Source: Spinactinospora alkalitolerans (GTDB lineage Bacteria > Actinomycetota > Actinomycetes > Streptosporangiales > Streptosporangiaceae). From it: 64,000 bases of DNA. This document shows positions 28,635-36,663 of this stretch, piece after piece (within the stretch, counting starts at the first letter, position 1; each line of letters starts with the position of its first letter). The stretch spans positions 682,001 to 746,000 of the forward strand of contig NZ_JACCCC010000001.1 of NCBI RefSeq assembly GCF_013408795.1, written 5' to 3'. The translations under genes and the position numbers were made by a program. A model generated the notes under the pieces. It saw only the letters and a list, made by a program, of their open reading frames with translations. It had not been told where the DNA came from and made no database searches.

Positions 28635-28664
28635 AGCATGCGGACAGGAGGCGCCGCCTGTCAA
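28635..28664 (-). promoter_or_regulatory. Promoter upstream of the leader ORF/dioxygenase
   Basis: On the minus strand TTGACA (28664-28659) and CATGCT (28640-28635) are separated by 18 bp. The first hexamer is the exact -35 consensus; the -10 is weak. The leader ORF ATG at 28628 follows the -10 by 6 nt. Confidence 0.5.
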
Positions 28665-28794
28665 TGGGGCGGGCCGCAGCGGGGCCGACCGGGGGAACAC
28701 GGAACGGTTCCGTGATGCGGCGCGGGAACTCGGGGAAGGGCCCGTGCGTTACCTTGAGCGCAGGACAATTACGCCCTGAAAGGCTTGCACAGAC

Positions 28795-29757
28795 ATGAGG
28801 ATGATGCGGAGCTCCAACCCCGTTCTCAAACGGGCGATGTCGTCTGGGCGGGGAGGTGCCGGGGCTCAGTCCTATCAGGGACCCTACGGCCAGGGCCCCT
28901 ACCAGCAGGGATACGGCCAGCCGTATCAGCAGCAAGGGTACGGTCAGCCCTACCAGCAGGGATACGCGGGCTATCCGCCGCAGGGCCAGGCCCCGTACCA
29001 GCAGCCGGGGTACGGCCAGCCCTACCAGCAGCCGGGTCGCCCGATGGGCGACGCCGACTCCCGCCCGATGACGATCGACGACGTCGTCATGCGCACCGGT
29101 ATGACGATCGGCACGGTCGTCGTGACGGCCGCCCTGTCGTTCTTCCTGTTCGGCGCCGCGCCGGGGCTCGGCATGGCCCTGACCTTCGGCGGCATGATCG
29201 TCGGCCTGATCCTCGGCCTGGTCGTCGCGTTCAAGCAGTCGACCAACCCGGCTCTGATCCTGCTCTACGCCGCGGCCGAGGGCCTGTTCATCGGAGGCAT
29301 CAGCCGGGTCTTCGAACTCTCCCTCCCGAACACCCCCACCGGCTCACTGGTGACGCAGGCGGTCTTCGGCACCATCTTCGCCTTCGCCGCGATGCTGGCG
29401 CTGTACCGCCTCCGGGTCATCCGGGTGACCAACACCTTCGTCAAGGTCGTCTCGGCCGCCCTCGTCGCGGCCCTGGTGCTGATCCTGGTCAACCTGGTCG
29501 TCGGCTTCTTCATCCCCGGCGGCCTCGGCATCCGCGAGGCCGGCCCGCTGGGCATCATCGTGTCGCTGGTCATGATCGTGATCGCCTGCGCCACGCTCGC
29601 CATCGAGTTCAAGGGCATCGAGGACGGCATCGCCGCCGGCATCCCGAACCGCTTCGCCTGGCAGTTCGCGTTCGGCCTGACCGTCTCGCTGGTCTGGCTC
29701 TACATCGAGATGCTGCGCCTGCTCTGGATGATCCAGGCGATCTTCAGCGGCGACTAG
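28795..29757 (+). CDS. Bax inhibitor-1/YccA-family membrane protein with Gln/Tyr/Gly/Pro-rich N-terminus
   Basis: A 320-residue integral membrane protein. The first ~90 residues are disordered and carry repeated QPYQQGYGQ-like units (YGQGPYQQGYGQPYQQ, then YGQPYQQGYAGYPPQ). After the MTIDDVVMRTGM segment about seven helices follow: IGTVVVTAALSFFLFGAA, FGGMIVGLILGLVVAF, PALILLYAAAEGLFIGGISR, TGSLVTQAVFGTIFAFAAML, VVSAALVAALVLILVNLVV, LGIIVSLVMIVIACATLAI and FAFGLTVSLVWLYIEMLRLL. The EFKGIEDGIAAGIPN loop is typical of the BI-1-like 'YccA' proteins. Function in bacteria is uncertain (ion leak or stress survival). A strong terminator follows. Confidence 0.9.
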   Translation: MRMMRSSNPVLKRAMSSGRGGAGAQSYQGPYGQGPYQQGYGQPYQQQGYGQPYQQGYAGYPPQGQAPYQQPGYGQPYQQPGRPMGDADSRPMTIDDVVMRTGMTIGTVVVTAALSFFLFGAAPGLGMALTFGGMIVGLILGLVVAFKQSTNPALILLYAAAEGLFIGGISRVFELSLPNTPTGSLVTQAVFGTIFAFAAMLALYRLRVIRVTNTFVKVVSAALVAALVLILVNLVVGFFIPGGLGIREAGPLGIIVSLVMIVIACATLAIEFKGIEDGIAAGIPNRFAWQFAFGLTVSLVWLYIEMLRLLWMIQAIFSGD

Positions 29758-29777
29758 TCCCGGTCCCGCCGCACACG

Positions 29778-29817
29778 AAGAGCGCCTCGCCCGGTGACCG
29801 GGCGAGGCGCTCTTCCT
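29778..29817 (+). terminator. Terminator of the Bax inhibitor-like gene
   Basis: A perfect 17-bp stem, AAGAGCGCCTCGCCCGG at 29778-29794 with 29798-29814, and a 3-nt loop TGA, followed by CCTTTCC. It could also serve the convergent DUF4287 gene (stop 29859). Confidence 0.88.
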
Positions 29818-29858
29818 TTCCTCTGGACTCTCTACCTCTGGACTGTGACGGACGGTCC

Positions 29859-30104
29859 TCAGGAACGCTGGGACGGGACCGGTGAGCGGTTGCGGCGGCG
29901 CTTGTCGTACTCCTGGACGATGGCGCGGGCGTAACCGTGGCTCAGTCCGTGTTCATCGGCGAGCCAGTTCGTGCGTTCGGAACAGCGGGTCAGAGCCGGG
30001 CCGTTCTCGAGCTGGTCGAACCACTCGTGGAGTTCGCGGCCTGTGACGGTTGGAATACGGGCGATAAGCAGCGCGTGCGTCTCCGGCGAGTGGGTTACCG
30101 ACAT
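29859..30104 (-). CDS. DUF4287 domain protein
   Basis: An 81-residue protein starting MSVTHSPETHALLIARIPTV, followed by TGRELHEWFDQLENGPAL and WLADEHGLSHGYARAIVQEY, the DUF4287 pattern. ATG 30104 has SD GGAGGTG just upstream, which decides it over a longer in-frame extension to 30368. The region around the gene is AT-richer than average. Function is unknown; the family is widely distributed as small stand-alone proteins. Confidence 0.82.
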   Translation of the reverse strand: MSVTHSPETHALLIARIPTVTGRELHEWFDQLENGPALTRCSERTNWLADEHGLSHGYARAIVQEYDKRRRNRSPVPSQRS

Positions 30105-30474
30105 TGGCACCTCCGAGAGTGAGCGGCACTTACCAGCGACACTGCAACAGGATCTCGATTTGGACAAGACCTGGGGCCCAGCTTTTACGTTACTTTCGAT
30201 CGACCGGTTTTTAGCGAACGGTTCACACGCCGTTGGCGGCGCTGTCACCAGCCCAAACGCGGTGCCCGACACGCCAAAGCGGGGCATCCCATGCGGAATG
30301 CCCCGCTCAGTGCGAAAAGCGGACCGGCGGGAAGCGGTGGGCTGCGCGGTCGGCTTCCCGCCCTCCACTGCGGCTCAGCTCAGCCGCCGGTGTGTCCGGT
30401 CGCGTTGAGCTTCGCCTCCGTTGCGGGCGGGAAGCGGTGGGCTGCGCGGTCGGCTTCCCGCCCTCCACTGCGGC
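30105..30474. other. Gene-free interval with a 62-bp direct repeat
   Basis: The 370 bp between DUF4287 and the thiolase gene hold no supported gene. The left half (30105-30260) is AT-richer and is probably the DUF4287 promoter region; the right half carries two copies of a 62-bp sequence (see repeat entries). Confidence 0.6.
30326..30387 (-). repeat. 62-bp direct repeat, outer copy
   Basis: Identical to 30426-30487, displaced by exactly 100 bp. It contains GGCGGGAAG and its inverse CTTCCCGCC, a terminator-like hairpin, plus the sequence that in the inner copy forms the last codons of the thiolase gene. Confidence 0.9.
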
Positions 30475-30487
30475 TCAGCTCAGCCGC
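30426..30487 (-). repeat. 62-bp direct repeat, inner copy overlapping the thiolase 3' end
   Basis: The right end (30475-30487) is the last 13 bp of the thiolase reading frame including its TGA; the rest is the downstream hairpin. The pair looks like a local duplication of gene end plus terminator, giving two terminators in series. Confidence 0.9.
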
Positions 30488-31698
30488 TCGAAGACCGCGG
30501 CCATTCCCTGGCCCCCGCCCACGCACATGGTCTCCAGGCCGAAGGTCTTGTCGTGGAACTGCAGGCCGTTGAGCAGGGTGGTGGTGATCCTGGCGCCGGT
30601 CATGCCGAACGGGTGCCCCACCGCGATCGCACCGCCGTTGACGTTGAGCTGACGGTCGATGTCGATGCCCAGGTCGTCGGCCGAGGGCAGCACCTGCGCG
30701 GCGAACGCCTCGTTGATCTCCACCAGGTCGATGTCGTCGATGGCCATGTTGGCGCGCGCCAGGGCCTGGCGCGAAGCCCCCACCGGGCCCAGGCCCATGA
30801 TCTCCGGGGACAGCGCGCTGACGCCGGTCGAGACGATCCGGGCCAGCGGGGTGATCCCCAGTTCGGCGGCCTTGGTGTCGCTCATGATCACCACGGCGGC
30901 GGCGCCGTCGTTGAGCGGGCAGCAGTTGCCGGCCGTCACGGTGCCGTCGGGCCTGAACACCGGCTTGAGCTCGGAGACCTTCTCGTAGGTGGTGCCGCGC
31001 CGCGGTCCGTCGTCGATGCTGACCACCGTGCCGTCGGGCAGCGTCACGGGCGTGATCTCGCGCTCCCAGAAGCCGTTGTCCATCGACTTCTCGGCGAGGT
31101 TCTGCGAGCGGACGCCGAACTCGTCCTGGCGCTGCCGGGACAGGCCGCGCGTCTGCACGACGTTCTCGGCGGTCTGGCCCATGGCGATGTAGACGTCGGG
31201 GACCTGGCCGTCCTCGCGCGGGTCGCGCCAGGTGCCGACGCCGCCCTCGGCGCGCTTGGCCGTGCGTGCCTCGGCGTCGGCGAACAGCGGATTCTTGGTG
31301 TCGGGCAGCGAATCGCTGTTGCCCTTCACGAAGCGGCTCACCATCTCCACCCCGGCGGAGACGAACACGTCGCCCTCGCCGGCCTTGATGGCGTGGTAGG
31401 CCATGCGGGTCGTCTGCAGCGACGAGGAGCAGTAGCGGGTGATGGTCGCGCCGGGGACGCCGTCGAGACCGAGCTGCACCGCGATCACCCGCGCCAGGTT
31501 GTTGCCCTGCTCGCCGCCTGGCAGGCCACAACCGAGCAGCAGGTCCTCGATGCTGCCGGGATCCAATTGCGGGACCTTGGCGAGCGCGGCGGTGATGATC
31601 TGCGCGGCCAGGTCGTCGGGGCGGATGTCCTTCAGGGAGCCCTTGAAGGCCCGTCCGATCGGGGAACGCGCGGTCGCGACGATGACGGCTTCAGGCAT
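30475..31698 (-). CDS. Acetyl-CoA C-acyltransferase (thiolase)
   Basis: A thiolase of the FadA/acetyl-CoA acetyltransferase family, catalysing the last thiolytic step of beta-oxidation or the reverse condensation. The 407 residues carry the nucleophile Cys90 in TITRYCSSSLQTTRMAYHAI, then NGFWEREITPV, GNCCPLNDGAAAVVIMSDT and EINEAFAAQV. Near the C-terminus are GGAIAVGHPFGMTGARI (catalytic His) and TMCVGGGQGMAAVFE (second Cys). The genomic position before an SGNH hydrolase matches mycobacterial fadA3 (Rv1074c-Rv1075c), which favours a beta-oxidation role. An inverted repeat 30 bp upstream of the ATG is probably a TetR-type operator. Confidence 0.93.
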   Translation of the reverse strand: MPEAVIVATARSPIGRAFKGSLKDIRPDDLAAQIITAALAKVPQLDPGSIEDLLLGCGLPGGEQGNNLARVIAVQLGLDGVPGATITRYCSSSLQTTRMAYHAIKAGEGDVFVSAGVEMVSRFVKGNSDSLPDTKNPLFADAEARTAKRAEGGVGTWRDPREDGQVPDVYIAMGQTAENVVQTRGLSRQRQDEFGVRSQNLAEKSMDNGFWEREITPVTLPDGTVVSIDDGPRRGTTYEKVSELKPVFRPDGTVTAGNCCPLNDGAAAVVIMSDTKAAELGITPLARIVSTGVSALSPEIMGLGPVGASRQALARANMAIDDIDLVEINEAFAAQVLPSADDLGIDIDRQLNVNGGAIAVGHPFGMTGARITTTLLNGLQFHDKTFGLETMCVGGGQGMAAVFERLS

Positions 31699-31727
31699 GC
31701 TCGCGGCCCTTCTCTAGAGTGAGCTGG

Positions 31728-31747
31728 CAGACCGGTTGGTCGGTCTG
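31728..31747. promoter_or_regulatory. Candidate TetR-type operator upstream of the thiolase gene
   Basis: CAGACCGGTTGGTCGGTCTG has perfect 7-bp arms (CAGACCG/CGGTCTG) around 6 bp. The minus-strand reading contains ACCGACCAACCGGT, which resembles operators of TetR repressors of acyl-CoA metabolism. It is centred about 40 bp before the ATG. No tetR gene is adjacent. Confidence 0.6.
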
Positions 31748-31761
31748 TGGTTACCCGCACG

Positions 31762-32817
31762 TTAACGTGTCGATGTCCCCGCGTCTGCCCTCGGGGCGGC
31801 GGTAATCACATCCGTGTCGGATTCCGGTGCGTCCTCGCTGCTCAGAGCGTTTTCCTTGGGTCGGCGGCGCAGGAGGGTGGCCCAGCGTCCCCGCGGCCCG
31901 CGCTCGCGCCCGGCGACCTTGGCGCCGCTGACCTCCGTGCCCGCGCGCTCCGCGGCCTCGACGGCCGCGACGTCCACCGGCAGCACGCCCTCGCCGCGCC
32001 GGACGTCGGGCAGCGTCTCCAGGTCGGGCATCAGGCCCAGCGCCGCGCACGCCGACGGCAGCACCGCGGAGGCCGCCTGAGCGTAGCCGCGGGCCGAGGG
32101 GTGGAACCGGTCGGGGCCGAACATCTCGTCCGGGTACAGCAGGAACTCGTCGGTCAGCAGGTTGCTCAGCGACACGGTGCGCCCGCCTTCCTCGACCACC
32201 GCGATGGTCTGGGCGGCGGCGAGCTGGCGGGAGGCGCGGCGCGCGATGTAGCGCAGCGGCTGCGCGATGGGCTGCACCGACCCGAGGTCGGGGCAGGTGC
32301 CCACGACGACGGCGCAGCCCATCCCGATCAGCTCGCGCACGACGTGCTGCAGGGAGCGCACGGAGTCGGCCGGCCGGATCCGGTGGATGACGTCGTTGGC
32401 GCCGATGAAGATGACCACCAGGTCGGGCGGCCGCTTGCGGATCCTGTCCAACTGGGCCATGAGGTCCTTGGAGGTGGCGCCCACCCTGGCGGTGTTGCGC
32501 AGCCTGACCGGGCGCTCGGCGACCGCCGAGATGCCGCCGGCCAGCAGGCTCGCCGGGGTCTGCAGCGCATCGGTGACCGCGAACCCGGCCGCGGTGGAGT
32601 CGCCCATCATCACGAACGAGACCGGCTCGCCGTCCCCGGTCCCGTACACCGCGTTGACCTTCGGGGAGCGCCATTCGGTGAATCCCACGGCCTTGTGGGC
32701 GGCTTTTGCCTGGAGGTACAGAAGAGCGACGGTGCTGGCCCCCAGAACGGTCAGCCCGCCGCCGCCGAAGGCCGTCGCGGTGGCTATTCTCCGAGCTCGC
32801 GCAGCGCGCAGCACCAT
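31762..32817 (-). CDS. SGNH/GDSL-family hydrolase, membrane-anchored
   Basis: A secreted or membrane-tethered esterase/lipase-like hydrolase of 351 residues (ATG 32817 with SD GGAGG). An N-terminal signal-anchor (AFGGGGLTVLGASTVALLYL) is followed by the SGNH blocks: FVMMGDSTAAGFAV (nucleophile Ser), LRNTARVGATSKDL (Gly), VVIFIGANDVIHRI (Asn) and FGPDRFHPSARGYA (catalytic Asp-x-x-His). The charged C-terminus (~70 residues) looks disordered. It is the counterpart of Rv1075c, which lies next to fadA3 in M. tuberculosis. Divergent from the cystathionine beta-synthase gene. Confidence 0.9.
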   Translation of the reverse strand: MVLRAARARRIATATAFGGGGLTVLGASTVALLYLQAKAAHKAVGFTEWRSPKVNAVYGTGDGEPVSFVMMGDSTAAGFAVTDALQTPASLLAGGISAVAERPVRLRNTARVGATSKDLMAQLDRIRKRPPDLVVIFIGANDVIHRIRPADSVRSLQHVVRELIGMGCAVVVGTCPDLGSVQPIAQPLRYIARRASRQLAAAQTIAVVEEGGRTVSLSNLLTDEFLLYPDEMFGPDRFHPSARGYAQAASAVLPSACAALGLMPDLETLPDVRRGEGVLPVDVAAVEAAERAGTEVSGAKVAGRERGPRGRWATLLRRRPKENALSSEDAPESDTDVITAAPRADAGTSTR

Positions 32818-33072
32818 ACCTTCGCCTCCCAAACACTCGAGCGCGTCGGTCCTCGTGTTCGGCTACTCACCAGTAAGGCTACGCCACCGGGCCGACACGG
32901 CGCCGGAGTCGTCCTTCTCCGCTGTCTCCACTGTGGCCCGGGCGGGTGGCCGTCGCGTTAAAGTCGGGAAAAGCGGGCCTGACCGGCCCGGGCGCGGCGC
33001 GGGCCGCCGTGCGCGAACCAGAGCGGCGCCGCGAGATCCGCGGCCGTTGCGGACAGTAAGGGGGAACCGCGG

Positions 33073-34440
33073 GTGCGGGTCTACGATTCATTGATCGAAC
33101 TGGTCGGCGATACCCCGCTGGTGCGGTTGACCAAGCTCACGGCCGGCCTGGCGCCCACGGTGCTGGCCAAGGTCGAGTACTTCAACCCCGGCGGTTCGGT
33201 GAAGGACCGGATCGCGCTGCGCATGGTCGAGGACGCCGAGAAGAAGGGGCTGCTCAAGCCCGGCGGCACCATCGTCGAGCCGACGTCGGGCAACACCGGC
33301 GTGGGCCTGGCCATCGTGGCGGCCGAGAAGGGCTACCGCTGCGTCTTCGTCTGCCCGGACAAGGTGGGCACCGACAAACTGTCGGTGCTGCGCGCCTACG
33401 GGGCCGAGGTGGTGGTCTGCCCGACGACGGTCGCGCCGGACCACCCCGACTCCTACTACTCGGTGTCGGACCGGCTGGCCTCGACCATCCCCGGGGCCTG
33501 GAAGCCCGACCAGTACGCCAACTCCAACAATCCCGAGTCGCACTACCGGACCACCGGCCCCGAGATCTGGGAGCAGACCGAGGGGAAGGTCACCCACTTC
33601 GTGGCCGGCATCGGCACGGGCGGCACGATCAGCGGCGCCGGCCGCTACCTCAAGGAGGTCTCCGGCGGCAGGGTGAAGGTCATCGGCGCCGACCCGGAGG
33701 GCTCGGTCTACTCCGGCGGCACCGGGCGTCCCTACCTGGTGGAGGGCGTCGGCGAGGACATCTGGCCCGACACCTACGACACCTCCGTGTGCGACGAGGT
33801 CATCGCGGCCAGCGACAAGGAGTCGTTCCTGATGACCCGCCGCCTGGCCAAGGAGGAGTCGCTGCTGGTCGGCGGCTCCTGCGGGCTGGCCGTCGTCGCC
33901 GCGCTGCGGGTCGCCGCCACCGCGGGGCCCGACGATGTGATCGTGGTGCTGCTGCCCGACGGCGGCCGCGGCTACCTCACCAAGATCTTCAACGACGAGT
34001 GGATGGCCGACTACGGCTTCCTCTCGACCGAGACCGAGGAGGCCACCGCAGCCGACGTGCTCCGAGGCAAGGGCGTGACGCTCCCGGAGTTCGTGCACAC
34101 CCACCCGCACGAGACGGTGGGCACGGCCGTGGCGATCATGCGCGAGTACGGGGTGTCGCAGTTGCCGGTCATGAAGGAGGAGCCGCCGGTCATGGCCGCC
34201 GAGGTGGTCGGCTCCATCGCCGAGCGCGACCTGCTCGACGCGCTGTTCAACGGCCGTGCGCAGCTCGACGACCCGGTGGAGTCCCACATGGGCGCCCCGC
34301 TGCCGATGGTCGGCTCCGGCGAGCCGGTGAGCCGCTGCGTGGAGCTGCTGCAGCGGGCCGGCGCCGTGGTGGTGCTGGTCGACGGCAAGCCCGCCGGCGT
34401 GCTGACGCGCCAGGACCTTCTCACGCACCTGTCCCACTGA
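33073..34440 (+). CDS. cbs: Cystathionine beta-synthase
   Basis: A PLP enzyme condensing serine and homocysteine to cystathionine (reverse transsulfuration). GTG 33073 with an AAGGGGGA SD gives 455 residues. The PLP Lys44 lies in VEYFNPGGSVKDRIALRM; TSGNTGVGLAIVAAEKG and GIGTGGTISGAGRYL bind substrate and PLP phosphate; VGGSCGLAVVAAL closes the catalytic core. The C-terminal ~120 residues hold a pair of CBS domains (ETVGTAVAIMREYGVSQLPV and VSRCVELLQRAGAVVVLVDG), as in the mycobacterial protein (Rv1077). It is separated from metB by an acyltransferase gene. Confidence 0.95.
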   Translation: MRVYDSLIELVGDTPLVRLTKLTAGLAPTVLAKVEYFNPGGSVKDRIALRMVEDAEKKGLLKPGGTIVEPTSGNTGVGLAIVAAEKGYRCVFVCPDKVGTDKLSVLRAYGAEVVVCPTTVAPDHPDSYYSVSDRLASTIPGAWKPDQYANSNNPESHYRTTGPEIWEQTEGKVTHFVAGIGTGGTISGAGRYLKEVSGGRVKVIGADPEGSVYSGGTGRPYLVEGVGEDIWPDTYDTSVCDEVIAASDKESFLMTRRLAKEESLLVGGSCGLAVVAALRVAATAGPDDVIVVLLPDGGRGYLTKIFNDEWMADYGFLSTETEEATAADVLRGKGVTLPEFVHTHPHETVGTAVAIMREYGVSQLPVMKEEPPVMAAEVVGSIAERDLLDALFNGRAQLDDPVESHMGAPLPMVGSGEPVSRCVELLQRAGAVVVLVDGKPAGVLTRQDLLTHLSH

Positions 34441-34717
34441 CCGGTGTTCGACGATCGGGTCCGCGCAGGGGCCGACCGCCGCAGTGCGCGCAGCGCCGGC
34501 GGCACAGCGGATCCGAGCTCGGGAGTCCCGCCTCGCCCCGCCGACGCGGCATCGGGGCTCGATGGGACCGTGCCGGGCGGCCCGCCGTTCGCGGCGGGCC
34601 GCGTCCGGGGCCGCGGGGCCGCCCGCCGGGACCGCGGCGCCCTGACCCGGTCCGGCCCTCCCGATCGGCCCGTATTACTGTTTGCCTGGTCATTACCAGC
34701 GAGTAAGTGAGGGTCAG
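34441..34717. other. Intergenic region with a family A repeat
   Basis: The 277 bp contain the repeat at 34459-34514 and otherwise only GC-rich, non-coding-looking sequence. A patch of lower GC at 34672-34705 is the likely promoter of the acyltransferase gene. Confidence 0.5.
34459..34514 (-). repeat. Family A repeat, reverse copy
   Basis: On the minus strand GGATCCGCTGTGCCGCCGGC leads into GCTGCGCGCACTGCGGCGGT, the best-preserved form of the family. Confidence 0.8.
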
Positions 34718-35395
34718 GTGTCGCGGCTGCTCTCCTGGATCGTGCGCACGACGTGGTCGTGGGCCCGCCGCAAGGCCGACGTCCGCGCGGGCTCGCGCGC
34801 GGCGCGGCGGTTCGCCGCCTACGGCGAAGGCACCTCGATCGCGTTCCCGCCGGCCACGATCTTCGGCGAACCCTGGATCGAGTTGGGCGCGCACACCCTG
34901 CTCGGCGGGGACATCACGCTCACCGCCGGCTTCGTCCCGGGCCTGGACCTGGGGCCCCGGCCGCTGATCCGGATCGGCGACGGCTGCACGATCGGCCGCG
35001 GTTCGCACCTGGTCGCGCACACCTCCATCGAGGTGGGCGACCACGTCTTCACCGGGCCCTACGTCTACATCACCGACCAGAACCACGTCTACACCGACAC
35101 CGAGGTGCCCGTCGGCCGGCAGTGGCCCGCCGACGCCCCGGTGCGCATCGGCGCGGGCACCTGGATCGGCGCGAACGCGGTGATCCTGCCCGGCGTCCGC
35201 CTGGGCCGCAACTGCGTGGTCGCCGCGAGCTCGGTGGTCCGCCCCGGCGCCTACCCCGACCACAGCGTCATCGCCGGCGTCCCCGGCCGCGTCGTGCGCC
35301 GCTACGATCCCGAGGCCGGCTGGACGCCGCCGCTGCGGGGATCGGGCGCGGGGGATTCGGTGGACGGCGCCGGCGCCATGCCGCCGGAGGTCTGA
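34718..35395 (+). CDS. Left-handed beta-helix acyltransferase (hexapeptide repeat)
   Basis: An O-acetyltransferase-like protein, 225 residues from GTG 34718 (GAGGG upstream). After an N-terminal basic helix (VRTTWSWARRKADVRAGSRA), hexapeptide repeats are seen in AYGEGTSIAFPPATIFGEPW, LIRIGDGCTIGRGSHLVAHT, SIEVGDHVFTGPYVYITDQN and VRIGAGTWIGANAVILPGVR. NHVYTD corresponds to the active-site His loop. GRNCVVAASSVVRPGAYPDH and AGVPGRVVRRYDPEAGW end the domain. It lies between cbs and metB, but homoserine or serine acetyltransferase identity is not supported: the fold type is that of polysaccharide/xenobiotic acetyltransferases. Substrate unknown. Confidence 0.82.
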   Translation: MSRLLSWIVRTTWSWARRKADVRAGSRAARRFAAYGEGTSIAFPPATIFGEPWIELGAHTLLGGDITLTAGFVPGLDLGPRPLIRIGDGCTIGRGSHLVAHTSIEVGDHVFTGPYVYITDQNHVYTDTEVPVGRQWPADAPVRIGAGTWIGANAVILPGVRLGRNCVVAASSVVRPGAYPDHSVIAGVPGRVVRRYDPEAGWTPPLRGSGAGDSVDGAGAMPPEV

Positions 35396-35441
35396 GCGGC
35401 CCCGCCGCCCTGCGTCCTTCGCGGCGGCGGCGAAGCGCGGC

Positions 35442-35447
35442 TAGCCT
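35442..35447 (+). promoter_or_regulatory. -10 box of a probable leaderless promoter (metB)
   Basis: TAGCCT lies 6 nt before the metB ATG at 35454 and no SD is present in between. The layout is the same as before the APS kinase-like gene and the AAA ATPase gene. Confidence 0.45.
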
Positions 35448-35453
35448 GGCAGC

Positions 35454-36599
35454 ATGACGTTCGAGGGCTTTGAGACGCTGGCCATCCACGCTGGTCAGGA
35501 GGCCGATGCCGAGACCGGCGCGGTCGTGGTTCCCATTTATCAGACGAGCACCTACCGGCAGGACGGCGTCGGCGGGCTGCGCGGGGGTTATGAGTACACC
35601 CGCACCGGCAACCCCACCCGTGCCTCGCTGGAGGAGTGCGTGGCCGCGCTGGAGGCCGGCGCGCGGGGGCTGGCGTTCGCCTCGGGCATGGCGGCCGAGG
35701 ACACGCTGCTGCGCACCGTCGCCGGGCCCGGTGACCACGTCGTCATCCCCGGTGACGCCTACGGCGGCACGTTCCGGCTGTTCGCCAAGGTCCTGCAGCG
35801 GTGGGGAGTGAGCTGGGACGCGGTGCCGCTGTCCGACGCCGAGGCGGTGCGCGCCGCCGTACGGCCGGAGACCGTCGCCGTCTGGGCGGAGACCCCGACG
35901 AACCCGCTGCTCAACATCGCCGACATCGCGGTGCTGGCCGACATCGCGCACGAGGCCGACGCGCTGCTCGTGGTCGACAACACCTTCGCCTCGCCCTACC
36001 TGCAGCGGCCGATCACGCTGGGGGCCGACGTCGTCGTGCACTCGACGACCAAGTACCTCGGCGGGCACTCCGACGTGGTCGGCGGCGCGCTGGTGACGGC
36101 CGATCCGGAGCTGGGGGAGCGGGTGGCGTTCCACCAGAACACGATGGGCGCCGTCGCGGGCCCGTTCGACGCCTGGCTGACCCTGCGCGGCATCAAGACG
36201 CTGGGGGTGCGGATGGACCGGCACTGCGCCAACGCCGAGCGGATCGTCGAGGAGCTGGCGCGGCACCCGCGCGTCGGGCAGATCCTCTACCCCGGTCTGC
36301 CCGAGCACCCGGGGCACAAGACCGCCGTGGACCAGATGCGCGCCTTCGGCGGCATGGTCTCGTTCCGGCTGCGCGACGGCGAGGAGGCCGCCCTGCGCGT
36401 CTGCGACCGCACCCGCGTCTTCACGCTGGCCGAATCGCTGGGCGGCGTCGAGTCGCTGATCGAGCATCCGGGCCGGATGACCCACGCTTCGACCGCGGGC
36501 TCCCCGCTGGAGGTCCCCTCCGATCTGGTCCGCATCTCCGTCGGCATCGAATCGGCCGACGACCTGGTCGCCGACCTCCTCCAGGCCCTGGAGGGCTGA
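35454..36599 (+). CDS. metB: Cystathionine gamma-synthase
   Basis: A Cys/Met-metabolism PLP enzyme of 381 residues that makes cystathionine from an O-acylhomoserine and cysteine. The fold-type-I signatures are complete: the N-terminal IHAGQEADAETGAVVVPIYQ, EYTRTGNPTRASLEECVAAL, LAFASGMAAEDTLL, ETPTNPLLNIADI, DNTFASPYLQRP and the PLP Lys200 in VVHSTTKYLGGHSDVVGGAL. The C-terminal LGGVESLIEHPGRMTHAS is typical of gamma-synthase/gamma-lyase; the position in the greA-metB-cbs region (Rv1079 counterpart) favours the synthase, though a lyase activity cannot be ruled out. Confidence 0.9.
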   Translation: MTFEGFETLAIHAGQEADAETGAVVVPIYQTSTYRQDGVGGLRGGYEYTRTGNPTRASLEECVAALEAGARGLAFASGMAAEDTLLRTVAGPGDHVVIPGDAYGGTFRLFAKVLQRWGVSWDAVPLSDAEAVRAAVRPETVAVWAETPTNPLLNIADIAVLADIAHEADALLVVDNTFASPYLQRPITLGADVVVHSTTKYLGGHSDVVGGALVTADPELGERVAFHQNTMGAVAGPFDAWLTLRGIKTLGVRMDRHCANAERIVEELARHPRVGQILYPGLPEHPGHKTAVDQMRAFGGMVSFRLRDGEEAALRVCDRTRVFTLAESLGGVESLIEHPGRMTHASTAGSPLEVPSDLVRISVGIESADDLVADLLQALEG

Positions 36600-36663
36600 C
36601 ACCCCGCGCCGCGCCGACCGGCCGCCGCCCCTCCTCGGGAGCGGCGGCCGGCTCACGTCCCGA

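Larger units (their letters stand above)
28286..28794. other. Gene-poor divergent intergenic region
   Basis: This 509-bp interval between the dioxygenase and the Bax inhibitor-like gene holds a promoter-like element (28635-28664) and a possible leader peptide ORF (28506-28628), both on the minus strand. The segment 28286-28505 shows no gene or clear motif. The last ~100 bp form the promoter region of the Bax inhibitor-like gene. Confidence 0.5.

Noticed and set aside
29030-29757. Possible riboswitch or mobile element around the Bax inhibitor-like gene
   Set aside because: The repeated DNA at 28880-29040 simply encodes Tyr/Gln/Gly-rich repeats of the protein N-terminus.
30388-30425. Alternative C-terminus for the thiolase (reading ATEAKLNATGHTGG)
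   Set aside because: It is in another frame between the two 62-bp copies. The thiolase frame ends normally after FERLS.
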